Source of the DNA: Zygnema cylindricum
Lineage: Eukaryota > Streptophyta > Zygnematophyceae > Zygnematales > Zygnemataceae
NCBI GenBank assembly: GCA_037447655.1
Contig: JBBHKE010003430.1
Span: 1-64,000 of the forward strand
Direction: 5' to 3'
Length of the DNA: 64,000 nucleotides
Positions 33,234 to 42,758 of this stretch are shown here, piece after piece (the stretch's first letter is position 1; each line of letters opens with the position of its first letter). The notes beneath the pieces were generated by a model. The model had not been told where the DNA came from. It searched no databases and was given only the letters and a program-made list of their open reading frames with translations. The translations under genes and the position numbers were made by a program.

Positions 33234-34790
33234 AATCTTTAATTTCAGACCACACTTCTCCCTGCAAAAAATTAGCTTAGGGGAAGGCACAGGTTTGGTC
33301 ATTATATCTGCTACCATCTCACTATCTGGTCTGTACTCTAAACTGATTATTTTGTTTTCTACTTTCTCTCTAACAAAGCTGAGTCTGATGTCCATGTGTT
33401 TGGCTTTAAAATGGTGTTTAGGATTGGCAGAAATAGCGATTGCTGCCTGATTATCACAAAATATTTTCTGCACACCACTCTTAAGGTGACCAAGCTCACC
33501 AAGCAAAGACTTGACCCACATCAATTCTTTTACAGCAGAGCAAGAGGCCATATACTCAGCCTCCATGGTGGACTGAGCAATAACCTTTTGATGTTTGCTA
33601 CTCCAACAGCAAGCCCCATCACCCACATATAATACATATCCAGAAGTACATCTCCTCATCGGAGCATCACCATAACTGGCATCACTCCAAGTAGTGATGT
33701 CAGTATTCTCCCCACCCAAATGCAACTATAGATCTCTAGTTCCTACCAAGTATCTAAGGACTCTCTTAGCTGCCTCCCAATCCTTCTTAGTGGGAGCATT
33801 TAGACTTCTACTCAGCACTCCTACAGCTGCAGCTAAATCCGGCCGGGTACAATTCATAAAATAGATTAGACTTCCCACTACTTGCCTGTAAGGAATAGTC
33901 TGCATGAACTTCTGTTCTTCAGGAGATAATTCCTTGTCTAAGACTATGACTCCTTCTTCCTCACTCCCCTCACTTCCCTTCTTCAATTCCATTGGAGTTG
34001 TACAACTATTAGCTTTATCCATTTGAAATTTTTCAAGCATGTTCCCTATTGCTTCCTTTTGAGTCAATCTTATAATTTTTCTTTTTCGGTCTCTCTCTAC
34101 TTGAATTCCCAAAATATATTTTGCTTCCCCCATATCCTTCATTTCAAATCTCCCCTTAAGATCGGTTTTCAGTTTATTAATCTTTTCCATTGATTTACTT
34201 AAAACAAGCAAATCATCAACATAAATTGCAATAAATATAAAACCTTCCTCATCTTCGAAAACATAGATTGAGTGATCTGAGCTGATCCGAATATATCCTA
34301 GACCGGTGAGAAACTCATCAAGCTTCTTATTCCACTGTCGGGGCGCCTGTTTCAAACCATAAAGAGATTTAATCAGCCGGCATACCTTACTCTTCTCTCC
34401 TTCTTCCACAAACCCTTTGGGTAGTCGCATGAAGATCTCCTCTTCTAATTCTCCATGCAAAAAGGCTGTTTTGATGTCCATCTGGTGCACTTCCATGTCT
34501 TCTGCCGCTGCTAAAGTGAGAAGTATGCGGACGGAGGGAAATCTGACCACCGGGGCAAAGGTTTCCTCGTAGTCAATTCCTTCCTTTTGTGTAAATCCCT
34601 TTGCCACTAATCTGGCCTTGTAGCGCTCGATTGTGTTATCTGGGTTCAGTTTTAGTTTGAAAACCCACTTACAACCGATTGGTTTTTGGTTAGGTGGACA
34701 GTCCACCAGCTCCCAAGTATCGGCTGCCATGATTGAAGCCATCTCCTCATTGATGGCTGTCTTCCACCGGTTTTTTTCTGGACAAGTCAT
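33228..34790 (-). pseudogene. A2 RT and RNase H, one nonsense codon
   Basis: 34790-33726 is an open 354-residue [67 protein letters not shown] and catalytic YVDDLLVLSKS. A TAG replaces the Trp of GTRDLW at about 33726 and is not shared with A1. RNase H continues in the same frame (TTWSDASYGDAP, STMEAEYMASC, FCDNQAAIAI, HMDIRLSFVRE) to the stop at 33228. All catalytic residues are present, so a single base change separates this part from an intact frame. Confidence 0.9.
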
Positions 34791-35042
34791 CGCCTCTCGA
34801 TAAGTTTGAGGTTCATCTTGATGAGATAGTTTAGTTACCTTGTTATTAACCTGTTTTTCTTGCAGTCTTTTGCTACTTCTCCTCCCTCCCTCAAAATCTG
34901 AGGCCGGAATAGATAGTTCTCGTGGATTCTTTCAAACAAACTCGGCTTCTCCCCAATCCCTTGATTCCGAATCAATTTCCACCACGTCTTCCGCTTCGAG
35001 TAGAGTTGTCACTGGAGTTTCCACAGCCGAGTCCTTTTCGGT

Positions 35043-36230
35043 CTAATTTGTTCCTGCAAGAATGTCATCTTCTCTAAAACCTGGATAGTTAGGAAGCTCA
35101 AAGTCATCAGAATTTTCTGACTCAAATCTGATTTTTACTGACTTTGTATATTTGAAGGGATCCACAGACTTTCCTTCATCCATAACTACTAGATGCTTTA
35201 CTAAGATTATATCTGCTCTTTTTAGATCATAAACTCTATATCCTTTAACATCCTCATCATATCCTAAAAAGTATCCCGGTTTTCCTTTAGGATCTAGCTT
35301 CCAATTGGACCGATCAGTATCTAGACTGAATACTTGACTGCCGAAAACCTTTAAATGAGATAAGTCTGGTTTCCGGCCTGTCCATCTCTCATAAGGTGTT
35401 TGATCTTTTTTAGCTGAAGTAAGAACTCTATTTTTGAGGTAATTAGCACAGTTCATTGCTTCTGCCCAAAACCTTTTTCCTATCTTCTTATCCGACAACA
35501 TACTTCTAGCACTATCACTTAGTGTTCTATTTAACCTTTCAGCTACCCCATTCTGTTCAGGATTTTCTAGCACTGTCTTTTGGTGTTGAACCCCATCTTC
35601 CCTCAAAAAATCCTCAAACTGGTTAGAAGTATACTCTCCACCATTGTCACTCCTTACTCTCTTGATTGGAGTTTCATGGAGTTTTTCGCTCCATGCTTTA
35701 TATTGTCTAAAACAGTCCTCAGCCTCTGACTTGTTTTTCAAAAAATATACTCGGGAATACCGAGACCAATCATCAGTTATAGTCATCATAAATCTCTTCC
35801 CCCCCGGTGAGGGCACTCTAGCCGGTCCCCAAATATCTGTGTGTACTAGATCTAGAAGTTTTTCTCCCTTGTAGGTGGCTGTTTTTGGAAAGGGTAATCT
35901 GTGTGCTTTACCTTGAGCACACCCACTACAATCACTTATATCATCACTCTCACTGAACTGAATCCCTTCCACCACTCCCATCTTTTTCATCTCTCTTAAC
36001 TTATCTAGATTCACATGCCCAAGCCTCTTATGCCACATCATAATATCATGAACACCAGCATAATAAAGTTTCTTCGTTTCATTACTTAAGATCAGCCTAA
36101 ACATCCCATGGCTACCTTTCTTAGCAATGAAATAGACATCCTCCTAAAAACTAGGAGTAAAGACTCCTTCCCTAGTGCTAGTGAAAAAACCCTTATCATC
36201 TAATACAGATGTAGAGATGAGGTTTTTGTT
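35043..36230 (-). pseudogene. A2 pre-integrase, integrase and linker
   Basis: 36104-35043 is a 353-residue open frame: MWHKRLGHVNLDKL and CSGCAQGK (zinc domain), then HTDIWGPARV, SDNGGEYTSNQF and NGVAERLNRT with the full DDE triad, and GYDEDVKGYRVYDL. A linker rich in Glu/Ser (35042-34791) joins RT and contains a stop (AEFV*KNPREL, about 34930). Upstream of 36104 a TAG interrupts TPSF*EDVYF near 36146; the same stop is present in A1. Confidence 0.9.
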
Positions 36231-36587
36231 CAACTCCGGAATAAACAATACATCGGAGAGTGTTACTATGGATGTCTTTCTTTCGACTTACACTTTCAAA
36301 TCTACCAATCCTACAAGAGTAGTGGTGACTATCCTCCCATCCCCGTACTCTATCTCTACAGTGGGAATATTTCTTATCTTAGTGAACTGGTGCCTATCCT
36401 TACACATGTGCATAGAGGCACCCGAATCTATAATCCAGCCTGCTTCACCTTTCAATCCACCGTAAACACATTTCTGCTTTCGTGGAATTTCTACCTCGTT
36501 TGTCGCTTCCAACTCCTCATCCAATAAGAGCTCATCGTCCTCGTCTTCGAATTCCACCTCATGAACGTGTGTTAGAAGGGCTTTTTT
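36230..36587 (-). pseudogene. A2 aspartic protease segment
   Basis: An open frame of 89 residues (36557-36288) contains GWIIDSGASMHMCKDRHQF with an intact DSG and an acidic lead. It is bounded by stops: TAG at the gag end (36588) and TAA in DLKV*VERK (about 36285). Both stops also occur in A1, so they predate the split of the two copies. Confidence 0.85.
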
Positions 36588-37586
36588 CTATCCTCTGGGG
36601 GTTCCACCAATCTGCCCCTCCTTTATCAGAGCCTCGGTTAGCTTAGTGCACCTCGCCATATAGTGCCTTAGATTCTTACAAAAATGACATAAACACTTGG
36701 GAGCCCTTGGTCCAAACTCGTCGGTTTGATTTTTCTGCTCCCTCCCTCCATAGTTTTCGGCCGGTCTGTGGAAATCCTTGTTCCTCCAATCGGTCGCAGT
36801 TGCCAAGGCTTGGCCACTCTTTCCTCCCCTTCGGATCTCAATCATATTCTCCCGAACGAGAATCATCCCTACCACTGAGTTCCATATCCACCTTGAGTCC
36901 GGCAAGTCCTGCACACGGTCGACTATGTTCTCGAACTCATCAGGTAACTTCATTAGTAAACAGTTAACTTTTTCTTTTTCACTAAAAACTTTACCCGCAC
37001 TCTCTAGCTCCATGAAGAGTGTAGCAAGCTCATTGCAAAAATCCAACATATTTCCCCCTTTGTATACATACTCCTTAACTTTCTGATCAGCCAACTGTTG
37101 TTGCTGAATCGTACCACTTCGGTACAGCTCTATGAGAGCCATCCAAAGATCGGATGCCCTCTCTACCTGCAAATGAGGACATGCAAGTCCTTGAGTGAGA
37201 TGGCGTAGGATGAAGTGCTTTGCCGCCATATTGTTGAAGTCCCAGGTTTCAGTATCATTCTCCTCGTTCCTCGGAATAGGTGACATGAATGCTAAACCAG
37301 TTGCTATTGGTGTGGTCGCCTCCTTCTCCTTTCCTTTGTCCACCACCTCTCCTTCCTTTGTTTCCTCCGTTGAAGGTGAATCCTCTTTCCTGGTGAATCT
37401 GCTTCCTTTAAACCCTGGAGGAATTCCAAGACTTGATGGACGCCCCAATTGTCCACTCACTATCCCCCAAAACCTTTTTTCGCATAGAGCTCCTATCATC
37501 ATACTTTCCCAGTATATGAAGCCAGTTCCATTAAAGATTGGTACTCTAGAGGGTGGGCCCATAACCTGAAACTCTGAGACCTCCAT
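36588..37586 (-). CDS. A2 Gag (332 aa)
   Basis: Open from ATG-37586, which lies in the LTR (MEVSEFQ), through the PBS (VMGPPSRVPIF) to TAG at 36588. The gag core is standard for copia (YWESMMIGALCEKRFWGIVSG, FILRHLTQGL, YRSGTIQQQQLADQKV, GGNMLDFCNELATLF, LLMKLPDEFENIV). It ends with a zinc knuckle CHFCKNLRHYMARC. It would form the particle and bind RNA. The product is intact and differs from A1 Gag at only three residues. It may still supply Gag to the non-autonomous elements, which is inference. Confidence 0.9.
   Translation of the reverse strand: MEVSEFQVMGPPSRVPIFNGTGFIYWESMMIGALCEKRFWGIVSGQLGRPSSLGIPPGFKGSRFTRKEDSPSTEETKEGEVVDKGKEKEATTPIATGLAFMSPIPRNEENDTETWDFNNMAAKHFILRHLTQGLACPHLQVERASDLWMALIELYRSGTIQQQQLADQKVKEYVYKGGNMLDFCNELATLFMELESAGKVFSEKEKVNCLLMKLPDEFENIVDRVQDLPDSRWIWNSVVGMILVRENMIEIRRGGKSGQALATATDWRNKDFHRPAENYGGREQKNQTDEFGPRAPKCLCHFCKNLRHYMARCTKLTEALIKEGQIGGTPRG
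37552..37566 (-). other. A2 primer-binding site, tRNA-iMet anticodon-arm type
   Basis: Minus-strand GGTTATGGGCCCACC is perfectly complementary over 15 bases to the anticodon arm of plant initiator tRNA-Met. It starts directly at the LTR border and encodes Val-Met-Gly-Pro-Pro of Gag. Confidence 0.88.
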
Positions 37587-38615
37587 AAGTCCTCAGAGTG
37601 GACAGCTTCCAAGAAGCCTCTAAGATAATCCTGACCCCTTTGTGTTTAAGCAAAAATAACTGCCACCCTGGCAGACAAATACTCTGACCAACTTCTTCTT
37701 TGTGAAGACAAGACTCCCTTGAGTTGATAGCAAAAAGAATCTCTGAATTTGCTCCCCTGAGCAGTAAGTTATGGAGGGTCAAAGTTGACCTTTTGTACAC
37801 AAGCTCTCTGGGAGAGGGGGTCCTATCTTCTAATTTTTCTAAGTCCTATCTCTCTCACAGACTCTATCTACTGATGTACGGAACCAATCAGAATTGAGTT
37901 CCGTACGTAAAAGTACAGCTGCCGGTGTACTTTATGTACGGACATTGTACGACCTGGCCAAAATGTCGACACATGTCAAATCCGGATTCGGTGCCATAAT
38001 CTCCGGAGATTCCACAATCCAACGGAATTTCGCCACGCGTCATCCGATGTGGCGATGGCCACAAACCGCCGAAATCTTCCTCCGCGATCTCGGCGCTAAT
38101 CCCGGCCGTCCGATTAAATTCGGCTTTAATCGTAGCCGTAATAAATACATGCGCGGTATTTGTTTCATTTACGAAACAAATGCGCGGTACTGATTTTTGT
38201 CCGTACCGTAAGTCGTACATTATATATTACTGGATCTATGTATCCCGTAATTCATTTCAGTTAAATGGTTTATCGCACGTATACATATTTAAATAAATAT
38301 CAAACTATATGATACGTAACACTACCGCTAGACTAAACGGCTAAGGCTACCGGCTATTTCCTGCCTGCCGGCCGGTAGGTACAAGGATCAAATCCTGCCG
38401 CCGGCACATACATTTTAATTAAATAAATAAACCCTAATATAAAATTCCCGTAAACCTCAGGATAGCCAAGGTAGCCATGGCTCTAGCTTCCTCTCCAATT
38501 TCTCAGTGACTGCGACAAGTTTGAGAGTTGGAGAGAGAAGTTAGAGATAGACTCCCTCGACTTCTATATTTCTTTTCAGACCTAGAAAATACTAATAAAA
38601 CCATTAGTTTCTACA
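37567..38615 (-). repeat. A2 5' LTR
   Basis: 1049 bp matching 32166-33214 with few differences. Its last 20 bases (minus strand) hold the gag ATG. Confidence 0.92.
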
Positions 38616-39200
38616 CTTGTGTTATCTCGGTTCAGTTTAAATTTGAAAACCCACTCACAACCGATTGGTTTTTGGTTAGGTGGACAATCCACTAGCTCCC
38701 AAGTATCGGCTGGCATAATTGAGGCCATCTCTTCATTGATGGCTCTCTTCCACCGATTTCTTTCTCGAGAAGTCATCGCCTCTCCATAAGTTTGAGGTTC
38801 ATCTTGATGAGATAGTTTAGTTACCTTGTTATTAACTTGTTTTTATTGCAGTCTTTTGCTACTTCTCCTCCCCCCCTCAAATTCTGAGGCCGGAATGGAT
38901 GGTTCTCGTGGATTCTTTTGAACAAACAGGGCTTCTCCCCTATCCTTTGATTTCGAATCAATTTCCTCCACGTCTTCTGTTTCGGGTAGAGTTGTCACTG
39001 GAGTTTCCAGAGCTGAGTCCATTTTGGTCTGATTTGTACCTGCAAGAATGTCATCTTCTCTAAAACTTGGATAGTTAGGAAGCTCAAAGTCATCGGAATT
39101 TTCTGACTCAAATCTGATTTTTACTGACTTTGTATATTTGAAGGGATCCACAGACTTTCCTTCATCCATAACTACTAGATGCTTTACTAAGATTATATCT
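38616..39200 (-). pseudogene. A1 integrase-RT linker and start of RT
   Basis: After A2 the A1 frame continues: WKRAINEEMASIMPADTWELVDCPPNQKP (38776-38620) and, across stops near 38840, the Ser/Glu-rich linker with EGGRRSSKRLQ (39169-38843). It joins the RT part at 32161 once A2 is removed. Confidence 0.85.
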
Positions 39201-40120
39201 TCCCTTTTTAGATCATAAACTCTATATCCTTTAACATCCTCATCATATCCTAATAAGTATCCCGGTTTTCCTTTAGGATATAGCTTCCAATTAGACCAAT
39301 CTGTTTTCTAGTTTGAATACTTGACTGCAGAAAACCTCTTAATGAGATATGTTTGGTTTCCGGCCTGTCTTTCTCGCATAAGGTGTTTGATCTTTTATAG
39401 CTGAAGTAAGAACTCTATTTTTGAGGTAATTAGCACATTTCATTGCTTCTGCCCAAAACCTTTTTCCTATCTTCTTATCTGACAACATACTTCTAGCACT
39501 ATCACTTAGTGTTCTATTTAACCTTTTAGCTACCCCATTCTGTTCCGGGTTTTCGGGAACAGTCTTTTGGTGTTCGACCCCATCTTCCCTCAGAAAATCC
39601 TCAAACTGGTTAGAAGTATACTCTCCACCATTGTCACTCCTTATTCTCTTGATTGGAGTTTCATGGAGTTTTTCGCTCCATGCTTTATATTGTCTAAAAA
39701 AATCCTGAGCTTTGGACTTGTTTTTCAAAAAATACACTCGGAATAGCGAGACCAATCATCAGTGATAGTCATCATAAATCTCTTCATCCCCGGTGAGGGC
39801 ACTTTAGCCGGTCCCCAAATATCTGTGTGTATTAGATCTAGAATTTTTTTTCCCTTATAGGTGGCTATTTTACGAAAGGGTAATATGTGTGTTTTACATT
39901 GAGCACATCCACTACAATCACTTATATTATCACTCTCACTGAACTTAATCCCTTCCACCACTCCATCTTTTTCATCTCTTTTAACTTGTCTAGATTCACA
40001 TGCCCAAGCCTCTTATGCCACATCATAATATCATGAACACAAGCATAATAAAGTTTCTTCGTTTCATTACTTTAAACCAGCCTAAACATCCCATGGCTAC
40101 TTTTCTCAGCAATGAAATAG
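39201..40120 (-). pseudogene. A1 integrase, degraded
   Basis: Pieces are CSGCAQCKTHILPF (zinc domain with changes), HTDIWGPAKV, SDNGGEYTSNQF and NGVAKRLNRT. The last shows the catalytic Glu replaced by Lys. Frames break near 39300, 39740 and 39960. It is visibly more diverged from A2 than the gag/protease half. Confidence 0.85.
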
Positions 40121-40572
40121 ACATCCTCCTAAAAACTAGGAGTAAAGACTCCTTCCCTAGTGCTACTAAAAAAACCCTTATCATCTAATACAGATGTAGA
40201 GATGAGGTTTTTGTTCACCTCCGGAATAAACAATACATCGGAGAGTGTTACTATGGATGTCTTTCTTTCGACTTACACTTTCAAATCTACCAATCCTACA
40301 AGAGTAGTGGTGACTATCCTCCCATCCCCGTACTCTATCTCTACAGTGGGAATATTTCTTATCTTAGTGAACAGGTGCCTATCCTTACACATGTGCATAG
40401 AGGCACCCGAATCTATAATCCAGCCTGCTTCACCTTTCAATCCACCGTAAACACATTTCTGCTTTCGTGGAATTTCTACCTCGTTTGTCGCTTCCAACTC
40501 CTCATCCAATAAGAGCTCATCGTCCTCGTCTTCGAATTCCACCTCATGAACGTGTGTTAGAAGGGCTTTTTT
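40121..40572 (-). pseudogene. A1 aspartic protease segment
   Basis: The 89-residue segment (40542-40273) equals that of A2 except for one residue (HLFTK for HQFTK), with DSG intact. It is bounded by the same stops as A2 (gag end, DLKV*VERK and TPSF*EDVYF near 40131). Confidence 0.85.
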
Positions 40573-41571
40573 CTATCCTCTGGGGGTTCCACCAATCTGC
40601 CCCTCCTTTATCAGAGCCTCGGTTAGCTTAGTGCACCTCGCCATATAGTGCCTTAGATTCTTACAAAAATGACATAAACACTTGGGAGCCCTTGGTCCAA
40701 ACTCGTCGGTTTGATTTTTCTGCTCCCTCCCTCCATAGTTTTCGGCCGGTCTGTGGAAATCCTTGTTCCTCCAATCGGTCGCAGTTGCCAAGGCTTGGCC
40801 ACTCTTTCCTCCCCTTCGGATCTCAATCATATTCTCCCGAACGAGAATCATCCCTACCACTGAGTTCCATATCCACCTTGAGTCCGGCAAGTCCTGCACA
40901 CGGTCGACTATGTTCTCGAACTCATCAGGTAACTTCATTAGTAAACAGTTAACTTTTTCTTTTTCACTAAAAACTTTACCCGCACTCTCTAGCTCCATGA
41001 AGAGTGTAGCAAGCTCATTGCAAAAATCCAACATATTTCCCCCTTTGTATACATACTCCTTAACTTTCTGATCAGCCAACTGTTGTTGCTGAATCGTACC
41101 ACTTCGGTACAGCTCTATGAGAGCCATCCAAAGATCGGATGCCCTCTCTACCTGCAAATGAGGACATGCAAGTCCTTGAGTGAGATGGCGTAGGATGAAG
41201 TGCTTTGCCGCCATATTGTTGAAGTCCCAGGTTTCAGTATCATTCTCCTCGTTCCTCGGAATAGGTGACATGAATGCTAAACCAGTTGCTATTGGTGTGG
41301 TCGCCTCCTTCTCCTTTCCTTTGTCCACCACCTCTCCTTCCTTTGTTTCCTCCGTTGAAGGTGAATCCTCTTTCCTGGTGAATCTGCTTCCTTTAAACCC
41401 TGGAGGAATTCCAAGACTTGATGGACGCCCCAATCGTCCACTCACTATCCCCCAAAACCTTTTTTCGCATAAAGCTCCTATCATCATACTTTCCCAATAA
41501 ATGAAGCCAGTTCCATTAAAGATTGGTACCCTAAAGGGTGGGCCCATAACCTGAAACTGTGAGACCTCCAT
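40573..41571 (-). CDS. A1 Gag (332 aa)
   Basis: Open from ATG-41571 in the LTR (MEVSQFQ) through the PBS to a TAG at 40573, with the same core and zinc knuckle CHFCKNLRHYMARC as A2. Three substitutions separate it from A2 Gag (Glu/Gln at 5, Ser/Phe at 13, Gln/Arg at 46). It looks translatable, although its LTR promoter is largely deleted. Confidence 0.88.
   Translation of the reverse strand: MEVSQFQVMGPPFRVPIFNGTGFIYWESMMIGALCEKRFWGIVSGRLGRPSSLGIPPGFKGSRFTRKEDSPSTEETKEGEVVDKGKEKEATTPIATGLAFMSPIPRNEENDTETWDFNNMAAKHFILRHLTQGLACPHLQVERASDLWMALIELYRSGTIQQQQLADQKVKEYVYKGGNMLDFCNELATLFMELESAGKVFSEKEKVNCLLMKLPDEFENIVDRVQDLPDSRWIWNSVVGMILVRENMIEIRRGGKSGQALATATDWRNKDFHRPAENYGGREQKNQTDEFGPRAPKCLCHFCKNLRHYMARCTKLTEALIKEGQIGGTPRG
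41537..41551 (-). other. A1 primer-binding site
   Basis: GGTTATGGGCCCACC on the minus strand, as in A2, directly at the LTR border. Confidence 0.85.
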
Positions 41572-41830
41572 AAGTCTTCAGAGTGGATAGCTTCCAAGAA
41601 GCCTCTAGGATAACCCATACCCCTTTCTGTTTCAACAAAAACAACTACCTCCCTGGCAGATAATAACTCTGACCAACTTCACCCTTGTGAAGGCAAGACT
41701 CCCTTGAGTCGATAGCAAAAAGAATCTCTGAATTTGCTCCCCTGAGCAGTAAGTTATAAAGGGTGAAAGTTGAACTTTTGTACAAAAGCTCTCTGGGAGA
41801 GAGGGTCCTATCTTCTAATTTTTCTAAGTC
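41552..41830 (-). repeat. A1 5' LTR, truncated to 279 bp
   Basis: Only the U5-side part remains (TGAAACTGTGAGACC ... tttttctaagtc). At 41831 the sequence changes to the G methyltransferase. U3 and promoter are gone. Confidence 0.88.
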
Positions 41831-42758
41831 TGCTCCTTTCCGATAAGCGTGACTACGAGGGAAAGAAACCAAAGTTGGGAGTGCTCTCCGTGGTAATCCT
41901 GGCTGGTTGCACTGAAAGAAAAAAAAGCAGTCTGGTCGTGTCACAAGGGTGGCCATCCTACCTTCCCCAAGTATTTGCTGCACCGAATTCTTCAGGTCAG
42001 GAATTTGCTTGTCGAACAGTCGTCAGAGTACTTGAAGCGGGATCATATTGGTCCAATATGCCATTACTCTGTGTGCACGGGATCCCATCTGTGCGGCGTC
42101 GAAAAACCAAAGAAGCTCCTAAAATCAGGGTTACGTGATTCCAGCTGTCCACAACGTGTTTCCTTTTATCATCTGCCAGGTTGACATTTTCAAGAACGTA
42201 CCCCATCACTGTGTCCTGATGTTATTGAAGCCACGTGATTATTTCGATCATTCAGTGAAATGTTCCACTTCGGTGGTCTTGATGCCCTTTTCCTTGTCCC
42301 GCTAGGGAGTATCCCTGACAAGGCCAGCCTGCCAACACCAAATCCACTCTTCCCAAACTGGGTAGATGGTGGGCCATGATGTTTTCTACATTTTTGGGAA
42401 GACTTCGGTGAGCTTTGGAAAAGACTGTCACGGGAAGATGTTGAAGATATAGGTGATGAAGTTGGTGGAGGCGGTGTTCGCTGACAGCCCGCGCCTCGGG
42501 TGATATTTCCACGGGTGTGTATGACTCCACCAGATATCTTGTTTTAAAAACCGCTTCCAAATTGGAACTAATTCCTGAAAATAGAGATAAAATACGCAGT
42601 TTGGAATCGGGGACTGCCAATGACACCACTTGTCGATTGAACTCTTTGATACCGAACTTGGTTTTGGAAGCATTAGACAATGGTGTAGAAACGGTTTCCT
42701 TCAATGTTAAGGCTGAAAATGCCTTATCCACTCCCCACCGGAGTTTTGCTGCCTGCAA
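41831..42758 (-). pseudogene. Cytosine-5 DNA methyltransferase domain in element G
   Basis: The minus strand encodes the motifs of a C5-methyltransferase in conventional order. Motif I is LRILSLFSGISS (about 42590-42565, SAM binding) and motif II is YTPVEISPEAR. Motif IV is VLAGWPCQGYS with the catalytic Cys (Pro-Cys-Gln at 42323-42315), and motif V is RSGTF (about 42270). Motif VI is YVLENV (Glu at about 42194). Motif VIII is AQMGSRAHR followed by YWTN (about 42100-42050), and motif IX is RALPTLVSFP (about 41870). Two stops (TGA after GTFH at 42252, TAA about 27 bp on), a frameshift near 42130 and another stop near 42030 inactivate it. Motif X is lost at the A1 border. The AHRxRxYWxN block recalls DNMT3-type enzymes; plant DRMs have rearranged motifs and do not fit. 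It follows the G protease directly, so it was part of the pol polyprotein. Confidence 0.85.

Larger units (their letters stand above)
32166..38615 (-). mobile_element. Element A2: full-length copia element nested in A1
   Basis: 6450 bp with two 1049-bp LTRs (32166-33214, 37567-38615), near-perfect target-site duplication, polypurine tract, PBS and all copia domains. Only a few stops break the coding. It is the youngest-looking complete element here together with T. Several of its stops are shared with A1. Confidence 0.93.
28424..41830 (-). mobile_element. Element A1: copia element holding T' and A2
   Basis: A1 comprises a 3' LTR (28424-30745, split by a solo LTR), RT/RNase H (30746-32165), the A2 insertion, then RT start, integrase, protease and gag (38616-41571) and a 5' LTR cut to 279 bp (41552-41830). 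The right end abuts the G methyltransferase in mid-domain, so a deletion removed the rest of the LTR, the target-site duplication and probably G's RT. Confidence 0.85.

Noticed and set aside
33396-37569. Plus-strand open frames opposite A2 gag and RNase H
   Set aside because: They recur in every copy only because the minus-strand coding is conserved; no independent motif.
41831-42758. Plant DRM or CMT gene fragment
   Set aside because: DRM enzymes have motifs VI-X before I-V, and CMT has a chromodomain inside. Here the order is I to IX without insertion and without introns, next to gag and protease.
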